Positions 16,878-23,818 of a DNA stretch of 64,000 bases are shown in pieces. Numbering within the stretch: the stretch's first letter is position 1; the number at the start of each line of letters is the position of its first letter. The DNA comes from Streptomyces sp. Sge12 (GTDB taxonomy: Bacteria; Actinomycetota; Actinomycetes; Streptomycetales; Streptomycetaceae). The notes under the pieces are model-generated. The model made no database searches and was not told the DNA's origin. It saw nothing but the letters and a program-made list of their open reading frames with translations. The stretch covers positions 1,488,001-1,552,000 of the forward strand of contig NZ_CP020555.1 in assembly GCF_002080455.1 (NCBI RefSeq). The letters run 5' to 3'. The position numbers and the translations under genes were made by a program.

Positions 16878-18278
16878 TCAGCGCAGGTAGGCCAGACCCG
16901 GGTGCTCCGCCGCGTACCCGTCGAGCAGCCGCCGGGCCACCCCCACCGAGTCGACCAGCGGATGGAGGGCGAAGGCCTTGACCGCGTCCGCCCGCGAGCC
17001 GCTCGCGGCCGCCGCCAGGATCTCCCGTTCGACCGCCTTGACCGCCGTCACCAGCCCCACCGCGTGCAGGGGCAGCTGCGCGACGCCCACCGGGTGGGCG
17101 CCGTTCGCGTCGACCAGGCAGGGCACCTCGATGACGGCCTCGGCGTCGAGGACGGACAGCGTCGAGCCGTTGCGGACGTTGAGGATCAGCGTGGCCCGCT
17201 CGTCCCGGGCGATGGCCCGCATCAGCGCGAGGGCGACCTTCTCGTAGCCGCCGGATTCGAGGTCGCTCCCGTCGCGCTCCCCGACGCCCGCCACCTCGCG
17301 GTTCTCGGCCATGTACGTGGCCTCGCGCTCGGCCCGCGTACGGTCCCAGGCGGCCAGCGCCGCCCCGGCGGGCGCTCCGGCCCGGCCGGCCTCGGCGTAG
17401 AAGCCGCGCTGCTGGTCGCGCAGGAAGGCCCCGCGGGTCTGCTTCGCCTCCTGGTAGGCCCGTACGGTGTCACGGTTGAAGTAGTAGTAGTGCAGGTACT
17501 CATTGGGGATCGCGCCGAGCGAGCGCAGCCATTCGGCCCCGAAGAGCCGGCCCTCCTCGAAGGACTCCAGGGCCTCGGTGTCGGCCAGCAGCCGGGGCAG
17601 CTCGTCGCGGCCGCCGATGCGCAGCCCGCGCACCCAGCCCAGGTGGTTGAGGCCCACGTAGTCGATCCAGGCGTCCTGCGGCCGGGCGCCCAGCAGCCGC
17701 GCAATGCGCCGCCCCAGGCCGACGGGCGAATCGCAGATGCCGATCACGCGCTCGCCGAGCTCCTCGGCCATCGCCTCGGTGACCAGCCCGGCCGGGTTGG
17801 TGAAGTTGATGACCCACGCCTCCGGGGCGGTACGGGCGATCCTGCGGGCGATCTCGCGCGCCACGGGGACGGTCCGCAGGCCGTACGCGATCCCGCCCGC
17901 GCCCACCGTCTCCTGGCCGAGCACACCCTCGGCCAGGGCGATCCGCTCGTCCGCGGCGCGCCCCTCCAGGCCGCCGACGCGGATGGCGGAGAAGACGAAA
18001 TCGGCTCCGCGCAGGGCTTCGTCGAGGTCCCCGGTGGCCGTGACGGCCGGGGCGTCCACGGTCGGGCCGTCTCCCGCCGGGCCGTGCGCGTCAGCGGCTG
18101 CGGCTGCGGCTGCGGCAGCCGCCTGGTCCCGGAGCACCCGGGTCATGGCGGTGAGCCGCGCCGGATCCTCGTCGTAGAGCGTCACATGGGACACCCTGCC
18201 CTCGGCACGGTCGCCGAGCAGGGCTCCGTAGACGAGTGGGACCCGGAAGCCGCCCCCGCCGAGGATCGTCAGCCGCAC
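16878..18278 (-). CDS. Family 4 glycoside hydrolase (6-phospho-beta-glucosidase type)
   Basis: 466 residues. GH4 enzymes cleave (phospho)glycosides by a redox/elimination route needing NAD+ and a divalent metal. Seen here: NAD-binding LGGGGFRVPL at 6-15, NFTNPAG at 158-164, metal ligands C182 in ICDSPVG and H212 in GLNHLGW, all in the right order. A run of ten alanines (53-62) is encoded by near-perfect GCN repeats in a loop and is unusual. The GTG start lies inside the end of a small membrane-protein ORF (10-base overlap), so translation is probably coupled. No sugar PTS gene is adjacent, so whether the substrate is phosphorylated is open. Confidence 0.9.
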   Translation of the reverse strand: MRLTILGGGGFRVPLVYGALLGDRAEGRVSHVTLYDEDPARLTAMTRVLRDQAAAAAAAAAADAHGPAGDGPTVDAPAVTATGDLDEALRGADFVFSAIRVGGLEGRAADERIALAEGVLGQETVGAGGIAYGLRTVPVAREIARRIARTAPEAWVINFTNPAGLVTEAMAEELGERVIGICDSPVGLGRRIARLLGARPQDAWIDYVGLNHLGWVRGLRIGGRDELPRLLADTEALESFEEGRLFGAEWLRSLGAIPNEYLHYYYFNRDTVRAYQEAKQTRGAFLRDQQRGFYAEAGRAGAPAGAALAAWDRTRAEREATYMAENREVAGVGERDGSDLESGGYEKVALALMRAIARDERATLILNVRNGSTLSVLDAEAVIEVPCLVDANGAHPVGVAQLPLHAVGLVTAVKAVEREILAAAASGSRADAVKAFALHPLVDSVGVARRLLDGYAAEHPGLAYLR

Positions 18279-18481
18279 GCCCTACCGCCTTTCGCCAGTG
18301 CAGATCCGGTGGCCGACGTGTCCGCCGCGGTGGCCGGTCCCGGGATCGGTGCCCGGATCAGTGCCACGATCAGTGCCACGATCAGTGACACGAACACGAT
18401 CGGTGCCACGATCACCGAGACGCACGCCGACAGACACGCCACGGCCCACGTCCGCCGGTACCAGTCTGCCCGGTCGGTCAC
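18269..18481 (-). CDS. Small single-pass membrane protein with ALIV tetrapeptide repeats
   Basis: 70 residues not previously obvious: GTG at 18481 overlaps the TGA of the upstream MmyB-type regulator (GTGA), and the stop at 18269 overlaps the GH4 start by ten bases, so it sits exactly in the gap of a three-gene run. The sequence starts with a charged DRADWYRRTW, then one long hydrophobic helix (about 14-42) made of near-repeats A/S-L/P-I-V, then a Pro/Ala/Thr-rich tail. The helix is encoded by a 12-bp tandem repeat (18344-18415). Precise start/stop overlaps argue it is real; function unknown. Confidence 0.6.
   Translation of the reverse strand: MTDRADWYRRTWAVACLSACVSVIVAPIVFVSLIVALIVALIRAPIPGPATAADTSATGSALAKGGRACG
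18344..18415. repeat. 12-bp tandem repeat (GATCRGTGCCAC)
   Basis: Units begin at 18344, 18356, 18368 and 18380, then after a six-base GAACAC interruption at 18398 and (partial) 18410. The copies at 18356 and 18368 are identical; others differ at one or two bases. Because the unit is 12 bases, the repeat keeps frame and encodes tetrapeptides in the small membrane protein on the minus strand. Confidence 0.85.
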
Positions 18482-19464
18482 TCCACCGGCGACGGCACGG
18501 CGCGCAGCCTGGCGCCCTGCTGGTGCGTGAAGCCGCCGCCCTGGACGGGACCCCTCGGCGCGCCCGTCGGCGTCGAGAGGATCAGCGTGATCCGGGTCAG
18601 CCCCATCTCGCCGAGCATCCGGCTGGTTTCGGCCACCATCCGGCAGCGCACCAGACCCCACCGCGGGTCGGGGTGGCGCACGGTGCGCACCGCCCCGTCC
18701 AGCTCGGCGGCGTCGGTCCCGTGGGTGCTCAGCCAGTGCGGCACGCCGTAGCGGTAGGCCGCCTCCATGAACGGGTCACGGGCCACCTCCTGGCGGATGC
18801 TGCGCAGCCCCTCGTCCTCGGGAGCCCCGGCCAGCGCGGTCGCGAACTGGGCCAGCAGCGGTACGCACCAGGCCGGTTCGTGGTCCTCCAGCACGGCCGC
18901 CGCGTCCGGGTGGAACAGCACGAAGCGCAGGAAGTTGTCGTCCGGCAGGGCCGTGGGGTGCGGTCTCACCGACTGGAAGAGCTGGTCGAAGGCCGAGTTG
19001 GTCAGGGCCACGTCCCAGCGGTGGTCCACCAGGAAGCTCGGGTACGGCACGGACTCCATCAGGGCCGCGTAGTCGCACAGGTAGTCGCGCTGCGCCGGAT
19101 CGTCGGGCAGCCTGTTCTCCTCGGCGGCGCGCCACGTGGGCGGCGGGTCACGGTCGACCATGACCCGGAACAGCCAGAAGCACTGTCGCTCGCTCATCTC
19201 CAAGGCTTCGGCCAGGGCGAGGAGTTTACGGTCCGTCCACTCTTTGACCAGGCCTCTTTCCCAGTTCCCGTACGCGCGCACGCTGATGCGCAGCCGGGCG
19301 GCAAGATCTTCCTGGCTCAGGCCCAACTCCTCGCGGCGCTGGCGCAAAATCTCCTTGCGTCGCTCCGACCGAACGGCGCCGCGGGCGGATTCCTCGCCCG
19401 CCAGACGCTCTTCACCGGCTCGGGCGAGTCCATCGGACGGGCCCACCGCTGCGAGATGTGGCAC
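18478..19464 (-). CDS. XRE family regulator with MmyB-like ligand domain
   Basis: 328 residues. Helix-turn-helix at about 40-90 (LSQEDLAARLRISVRAYGNWERG) and a C-terminal MmyB-type domain with PYPSFLVDHRWDVALTNSAF and the later RHPDPRWGLVRC and MVAETSRML segments. MmyB domains are PAS-like and thought to bind fatty acids or other small ligands. The GTG at 19464 is supported by GGGGAG six bases upstream, within a GGAGGAGGGGGAG tract. It is divergent from the cassette A regulator; repeated TGTGGCA half-sites lie between them, one overlapping this start codon. Downstream on the same strand are the small membrane protein and GH4 genes. Confidence 0.85.
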   Translation of the reverse strand: MPHLAAVGPSDGLARAGEERLAGEESARGAVRSERRKEILRQRREELGLSQEDLAARLRISVRAYGNWERGLVKEWTDRKLLALAEALEMSERQCFWLFRVMVDRDPPPTWRAAEENRLPDDPAQRDYLCDYAALMESVPYPSFLVDHRWDVALTNSAFDQLFQSVRPHPTALPDDNFLRFVLFHPDAAAVLEDHEPAWCVPLLAQFATALAGAPEDEGLRSIRQEVARDPFMEAAYRYGVPHWLSTHGTDAAELDGAVRTVRHPDPRWGLVRCRMVAETSRMLGEMGLTRITLILSTPTGAPRGPVQGGGFTHQQGARLRAVPSPVE

Positions 19465-19593
19465 TGAGAGCTCCCCCTCCTCCGGTCTGGATCTTCATTT
19501 CCGTGTGGCGATCCTGCTACCGACTTCATTCGAGTGTCAACTATTGTGGCAATTCCAGCCTCTTGACAGCTCATTCCCGCCACAGCTGTGGCA
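19457..19593. promoter_or_regulatory. Divergent promoter region with repeated TGTGGC half-sites
   Basis: TGTGGC occurs at 19457-19462, 19504-19509, 19545-19550 and 19587-19592; the last forms a perfect 14-bp palindrome GCCACAGCTGTGGC at 19579-19592 with an inverted copy. TTGACA hexamers are present on both strands (plus 19563-19568; minus, complement of 19535-19540). The cluster lies between the MmyB-type regulator and the cassette A regulator and probably controls both. Confidence 0.6.
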
Positions 19594-19681
19594 CGTTCTA
19601 GCCCTTCCGGGCGAGAGCGGCTAGATTCCAGAAGCCGACCATGTGCCCATACCGACTTCGCGCGATCTAGGAGAACCACTG

Positions 19682-20350
19682 GTGACAGACGGCTTCCCGG
19701 CTCCCGTCGCGGTAGCCAACGCACCCCTGGCAGCCACCATCACGCGTGTCGCCGAACTCGCGGGCAAGATGGGCCGCGACCTGAACCAGGTCTTCGACCT
19801 GCGGCGGCTCTCCGAGGCCTCCGGCGTACCCACGGACGTGGTCAGGACCCTGCTCGACGGCAGGCCGGCCGGCGAACCCGATCTGCAGACCCGGTTCCTC
19901 CAGCGTCTCGACCTGCTCCGGCGGACACGTGTCAAACCCAACGGCCGCCGCTACACGCAGCAGGAGATCGCGGACGGCGCCGGCATGTCGCGGCAGCAGG
20001 CCGGGGCTTTGATCAACGGCGACCGGCGTCCCACCATGGAACACTGCGACGCGATCCAGCGGTTCTTCGGAGTGCACGCCGGGTTCCTCACGGCGCACGA
20101 CTCCGACGCCCTGACGGACGCCCTCCAGAGGACCGAGCAACAGCTGCTCCAGGACTTCGCGGGGCGGGCGCGGGAAACCGTACCGGCTTCGGCCGCATCG
20201 TCCGGGGATCCGCTGGCAAGACTCCTCCAGAACCACGGCGTACGGGGCATCGCCTGGCGCGCCGCCCAACTGCCCAGCGACAAGCACCGGGACAAGGTGA
20301 CCGAATGGCTGGACATGCTCCTCGAAAGCGTCAAACCGAACGAATCCTGA
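19682..20350 (+). CDS. Cassette A regulator: XRE-type DNA-binding protein
   Basis: 222 residues. A good helix-turn-helix lies at 91-125 (YTQQEIADGAGMSRQQAGALING), followed by AIQRFFGVHAGFLTAHD (125-141) and a C-terminal helical segment DPLARLLQNHGVRGIAWRAAQLP. The same modules, the first of them duplicated, are found in the cassette B regulator at 55210. The GTG start at 19682 is chosen for AGGAGA seven bases upstream. A hairpin overlaps its stop codon and precedes the metallopeptidase gene. It likely controls its own operon; a cleaved-repressor role is suggested by the ImmA-type gene next to it. Confidence 0.85.
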   Translation: MTDGFPAPVAVANAPLAATITRVAELAGKMGRDLNQVFDLRRLSEASGVPTDVVRTLLDGRPAGEPDLQTRFLQRLDLLRRTRVKPNGRRYTQQEIADGAGMSRQQAGALINGDRRPTMEHCDAIQRFFGVHAGFLTAHDSDALTDALQRTEQQLLQDFAGRARETVPASAASSGDPLARLLQNHGVRGIAWRAAQLPSDKHRDKVTEWLDMLLESVKPNES

Positions 20351-20370
20351 CCCAGTCGAAAGTCTGGGTC
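20349..20370 (+). promoter_or_regulatory. Intra-operon hairpin at the end of the cassette A regulator
   Basis: GACCCAG (20349-20355) pairs with CTGGGTC (20364-20370) around an eight-base loop; the stem begins inside the TGA stop codon. No T-run. It could set the ratio of regulator to downstream protease by attenuation or mRNA protection. Confidence 0.45.
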
Positions 20371-20414
20371 TGATCCTTGAGTCCTGATCCGGATCCGCGC
20401 CGACGGGGAGAACG

Positions 20415-20972
20415 GTGAGCATAGGCAGAGAGCAGCGGCGGTTGTGCGGGGAGCTGGTGGCCGGCATCCGGCTGACCGCACCCGTGGAACCCGTGGACCT
20501 CTACGCTGCCCTCTGCGAGGGCATGAGCAGACACCGCGGACGCCGGGTGGACTTCCGGATGGCCTCGTTCCCGCCGCGGACGGCCAGCGGCCTGTGGCTC
20601 GACATGGCGGACCGCGACCTCGTGGTCATCGAGGAACGCACCGCGCCGGACCACCAGCTGGTGATCCTGGGCCACGAGCTGTGGCACATGAAGGCCGGCC
20701 ACTGCAGTCACCACGTCGACGGCGCCGCCGTCGCCGCGCGGCTGCTGACGGACGAGGCCGACATCGGTGAGACGGTCCGCCGCGTCGCCGCGCGTACGCG
20801 CGCCGACGTGCAGGAGGAGACGGAGGCCGAAACCTTCGGCTTACTGCTGGGCAGCCGGTGCCGGAACTGGCTGGCCGGATCGGCGAGCCACCGGGCTCCC
20901 GTCCAGCGCGATCAACTGGCGGGCCGGATCGAGGCCTCGCTGGGCTACCGGGGGCACAGGAACGACCGTTGA
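20415..20972 (+). CDS. Cassette A ImmA/IrrE-type zinc metallopeptidase
   Basis: 185 residues. Zinc site HELWH (residues about 91-95) with the third ligand probably E in EAETFGLLLGSR near 139; the preceding strand LDMADRDLVVIEERTAPDHQLVIL fits the ImmA/IrrE fold. ImmA-type enzymes cleave XRE repressors encoded beside them (known from mobile elements), and IrrE cleaves DdrO. Homologues in Streptomyces are often labelled toxin components, but the motif is a protease motif. The GTG start has GGGGAG just upstream. Its stop overlaps the next start (TTGA at 20969-20972). Its sister in cassette B has the same HELWH. Confidence 0.85.
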   Translation: MSIGREQRRLCGELVAGIRLTAPVEPVDLYAALCEGMSRHRGRRVDFRMASFPPRTASGLWLDMADRDLVVIEERTAPDHQLVILGHELWHMKAGHCSHHVDGAAVAARLLTDEADIGETVRRVAARTRADVQEETEAETFGLLLGSRCRNWLAGSASHRAPVQRDQLAGRIEASLGYRGHRNDR

Positions 20973-22138
20973 ACGGCGAGGACTACTACATACCGGCGGC
21001 TGCGATGGCGATCTCGCTCGCCTTCAAGCTGCCGGCCCTGCGGCACAACTGGAACGACCCGCTCCTGAGGTCGGTGGTCGCCCTGCTGACCCTGGCGGGA
21101 GCGGTGTTCGCCTTCGCCGCCCCGCCCACCATCGCGGCGGTCAACCGCTGGACCGGGATCGTCAACGTCTCGGCCCCCCTGGTGTACTGCCTGATCACCG
21201 CGTTCAGCGCATCCTGCCTGGTCCTGATGGTCAACTGGCGGGGCGGACCGCCCGAACAGACCCGGCGCGTCTCGCGCCGCTGGATCCTGGGCTACAGCGT
21301 GGTGATCGTCGCGCTGGTCGTGCTCTTCGCCCTCGGGGAGACCCCGGTGGAGCGGCTGCGCGACTTCGACACCTACTACGCCAACACGCCCTACATCGGC
21401 CACATGATCGCCCTCTACCTGCTGGCCCACCACGTGGCCGCCGTGGTGATGGTGGTCCTGTGCTGGCGCTGGTCGCTCCAGGTCCGCGGCTGGCTGCGGG
21501 TCGGACTGGTGATCATCGTCGCCGGCTACATCTTCAACCTCGCCTACGACGCCACCAAGATGACCGCGGTCGTCGCCCGCTGGTCGGGGCACAACCTGGA
21601 CGACCTCAGCACCTTCGCCGCGCCGCCGCTCGCCTCCCTCGGGGCGCTGATCAGCGCGATGGGCTTCGTGGTCCCGCTGGTCTGCCAGCGGCTGTCGGAC
21701 CACTGGCAGACCTGGGCGACGTACCGCCAGCTCGGCCCGCTCTGGCACGAGGTACAGATCTCCGCGCCCGTCGGCACGCCCTCCGTGCGGATCGCCTGGT
21801 GGTCCGCGGCGGAGCTGCGGGTGATCCAGCGCGAGTCGGACATCCACGACGGGTTCCTGCACCTCGGGCCGTACTTCGACAGCGGCCTGCGCGACGGCGC
21901 CTACGCGAGCGCCGTCGCCGAGGGGGCCGACGAGGAGACCGCCCGCGCCGTCGCCGACGCCGCGATGGTCGCGGCCGCCGTACGGGCCCGCTCCGCCGAC
22001 CCCGACGGCAAGATCATCGGGGAGGACGAGGAGACCTTCCTCGACACCGCCGACGGTCCGCGCGACCTGCTGCGGATCTCCCACGCGCTGCGCCACTCAC
22101 CGGTGGTGCAGTCGCTCCGGCGACAGGTGACCGTGTAG
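20969..22138 (+). CDS. Cassette A MAB_1171c-like membrane protein
   Basis: 389 residues. About seven membrane helices in the first 240 residues, then a soluble C-terminal part of about 140 residues. Conserved with the cassette B protein (also 389 residues): PPTIAAVNR, SAPLVY, WRGGPPE, PVERLRDFDTYYANTP, APPLAS, AWWS and RESDIHDG. The family is annotated as a putative transporter on weak grounds; a receptor role fits equally. The TTG at 20969, overlapping the protease stop, has AGGA seven bases upstream. An alternative later ATG (21005) would cut the first helix. Probably the membrane sensor of the cassette. Confidence 0.8.
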   Translation: MNGEDYYIPAAAMAISLAFKLPALRHNWNDPLLRSVVALLTLAGAVFAFAAPPTIAAVNRWTGIVNVSAPLVYCLITAFSASCLVLMVNWRGGPPEQTRRVSRRWILGYSVVIVALVVLFALGETPVERLRDFDTYYANTPYIGHMIALYLLAHHVAAVVMVVLCWRWSLQVRGWLRVGLVIIVAGYIFNLAYDATKMTAVVARWSGHNLDDLSTFAAPPLASLGALISAMGFVVPLVCQRLSDHWQTWATYRQLGPLWHEVQISAPVGTPSVRIAWWSAAELRVIQRESDIHDGFLHLGPYFDSGLRDGAYASAVAEGADEETARAVADAAMVAAAVRARSADPDGKIIGEDEETFLDTADGPRDLLRISHALRHSPVVQSLRRQVTV

Positions 22139-22225
22139 CGGCGCCGTGACGTGCACCGCGCCGGCACCGGCACCGGCCGGGGCTCGGCGGATGCCGGCGG
22201 GGGCTCGGCCGGTACCGGCCGGGGC

Positions 22226-23008
22226 TCAGCGGGTGCCGGCCGCCACCGTCGCCGTCGCCGGGAACAGGTCCTGGAAGGGCCCGGCCGAGTCGATCCCGTC
22301 CCGACCGTACGGCGCGTCGAAGCTCCACACCATGAACAGCAGGAACACGATCAGCGCGCTGAACAGTCCGGCGAGCAGCAACTCCCGCCCGGACCGGCGG
22401 ATCTGCAGGGTGAAGATCAGCCCGACCGTGACCACCCCGCCGACCAGCAGCCCGAACCACACCACGCCCGGCAGGGTGGACTCGGAGCTCTGCGTCCGCG
22501 AGTGGCGCGCGTCGTCCGCGGCGGCGATGTGGTCCAGCAGCGGCTGGTAGGCCTGCGCCTGGAGCTCGGTGGTCGGGCTCTGGTGCGTGACGTCGCTGCG
22601 CAGCTTGCCGAGCAGCGCGCCGCCCTCGGCCGAGGCGCCGTCCCCGGAGGTCAGCAGCGGCCAGTCCACGGCGACGGTGTGCGAGACGTACGCGTCCACC
22701 TCGCCCCGGATCCGGTCGCGGACGGCCGCCGGGTAGACGTCGGCGCGCTGGGTGACCTCGTACAGGGCCTGGGCCTCGCGGCGCACGCTGTCCTCGGCGG
22801 CGCCGCGCGCCTCCCAGACCCCCGCGATGGCCAGGCCCAGCACGATCGCGTAGACCACACCCACCATCATCGTCATGTACTCGATGACGTCGGGGGTTTC
22901 GCTGGTGTCCTCGTCGTCGGCGGCCCGGCGGTGCCGGATCGCGGTGATGGCGAGGACGAGGGCGCAGACGAGCGCCATGGCGATGGCCAGGACCAGCCAT
23001 TCGGACAC
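22226..23008 (-). CDS. DUF4239 (bestrophin-like) membrane protein
   Basis: 260 residues with four hydrophobic segments: 3-23, 45-68, 183-205 and 212-232, and a soluble region of about 115 residues between the pairs. The layout and the motif EYMTMMVGVVYAIVLGLAIAGVWE are those of the DUF4239/bestrophin-like family of unknown function. The GTG at 23008 has GGGAGAA five bases upstream. It converges with cassette A; the 87 bases between hold imperfect copies of GGCCGGGGCTC. Downstream of the Pro-rich bitopic protein on the same strand. Confidence 0.85.
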   Translation of the reverse strand: MSEWLVLAIAMALVCALVLAITAIRHRRAADDEDTSETPDVIEYMTMMVGVVYAIVLGLAIAGVWEARGAAEDSVRREAQALYEVTQRADVYPAAVRDRIRGEVDAYVSHTVAVDWPLLTSGDGASAEGGALLGKLRSDVTHQSPTTELQAQAYQPLLDHIAAADDARHSRTQSSESTLPGVVWFGLLVGGVVTVGLIFTLQIRRSGRELLLAGLFSALIVFLLFMVWSFDAPYGRDGIDSAGPFQDLFPATATVAAGTR

Positions 23009-23098
23009 GTGGATTCTCCCGGTGTAAATCGGTGGTGGATCGGTGGATCTATGGACGTGCGGGTGGACGGGGTGGGTGGACGGGGTCGGTGGCGGCGG

Positions 23099-23704
23099 TC
23101 AGCCGCGGCTCTTGGAACGGGGCCGCAGGGCGGCGGCGGCGAGTACGGCCGGGGTGGTGACGACGACCATGAGCATCACGGTGGACATCCCGCCGGGGCC
23201 GCGCCGCTCCACCGCCACCGCGCGGTACGGTCGCACGTGGAAGGCGCTCACCCGCGCGGCGGCGGCCCCGGCCGCGGGCGGGGCGGGTGCTTCGGCCGAG
23301 GCCGGTTCGGCCTCGATCCCGGGCGCCGGCCCGGGCGCCGGCGGCTGCGCCTGCGCGGCCCCCGCCTTCGCACCGGGCCCCACCGCACCCGGCGCCCCGG
23401 ACGGCTCCGGCCGCCCGGGTTCCGCCGCCGGTCCGGGCCGCGCGGGCCGCTCCGCCGGAACGACCGGTGCCGCGGGCCGTCCCGGGTGCCGCACGGTCGG
23501 CCGGTCCGTGCCGGGCACGGCCACCCGGACGGAGGGCTGCCCCGAAGGCGGCCGGAAGACCGGCCTGCCCGGCTGCCCGGCCGGCACGCACAGGTCGACA
23601 CGGGCCCCGCGACCGTGACCGTCGCCCGCGACCGCCACGTGGCCGTGCAGCGGACAGAGCGCCGCCACCAGCCCCGCCCCGGCGAAGTACTGCCAAGCGG
23701 TCAC
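23099..23704 (-). CDS. Pro/Ala-rich protein with a hydrophobic segment at each end
   Basis: 201 residues. Hydrophobic stretch at 3-19 (AWQYFAGAGLVAALCPL), a Pro/Ala/Gly-rich linker of about 120 residues, and a second hydrophobic stretch near the C-terminus (MSTVMLMVVVTTPAVLAAAAL) followed by basic residues. The GTG start at 23704 has GGGAGG six bases upstream, which is the best evidence that this and not the antisense frames is coding. N-terminal HGHVAVAGDGHGRGARVDLCVP looks like a small beta region. No family recognised; possibly a cell-envelope spanning protein. Divergent from the kinase gene. Confidence 0.6.
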   Translation of the reverse strand: MTAWQYFAGAGLVAALCPLHGHVAVAGDGHGRGARVDLCVPAGQPGRPVFRPPSGQPSVRVAVPGTDRPTVRHPGRPAAPVVPAERPARPGPAAEPGRPEPSGAPGAVGPGAKAGAAQAQPPAPGPAPGIEAEPASAEAPAPPAAGAAAARVSAFHVRPYRAVAVERRGPGGMSTVMLMVVVTTPAVLAAAALRPRSKSRG

Positions 23705-23818
23705 CGCGCGCCTCCCGAAATCGCAGCAGATGTAAGGGTTACCGCTGAAGAAACGATCAAGGCGCGGCTTCGACACGCCGCAGACGGGTCCGGATCGCCG
23801 ATGCGGCATGATGTCGCC

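Noticed and set aside
18344..18415. GATC-containing direct repeats as a replication iteron or attachment site
   Set aside because: The 12-bp period keeps frame and codes for a hydrophobic helix in an ORF that overlaps both neighbours; no Rep gene is near.
19682..20972. Cassette A as a classical toxin-antitoxin pair
   Set aside because: The protein has a zinc-protease motif HELWH and no RNase, kinase or gyrase-type toxin motif; a regulator-protease reading fits better.
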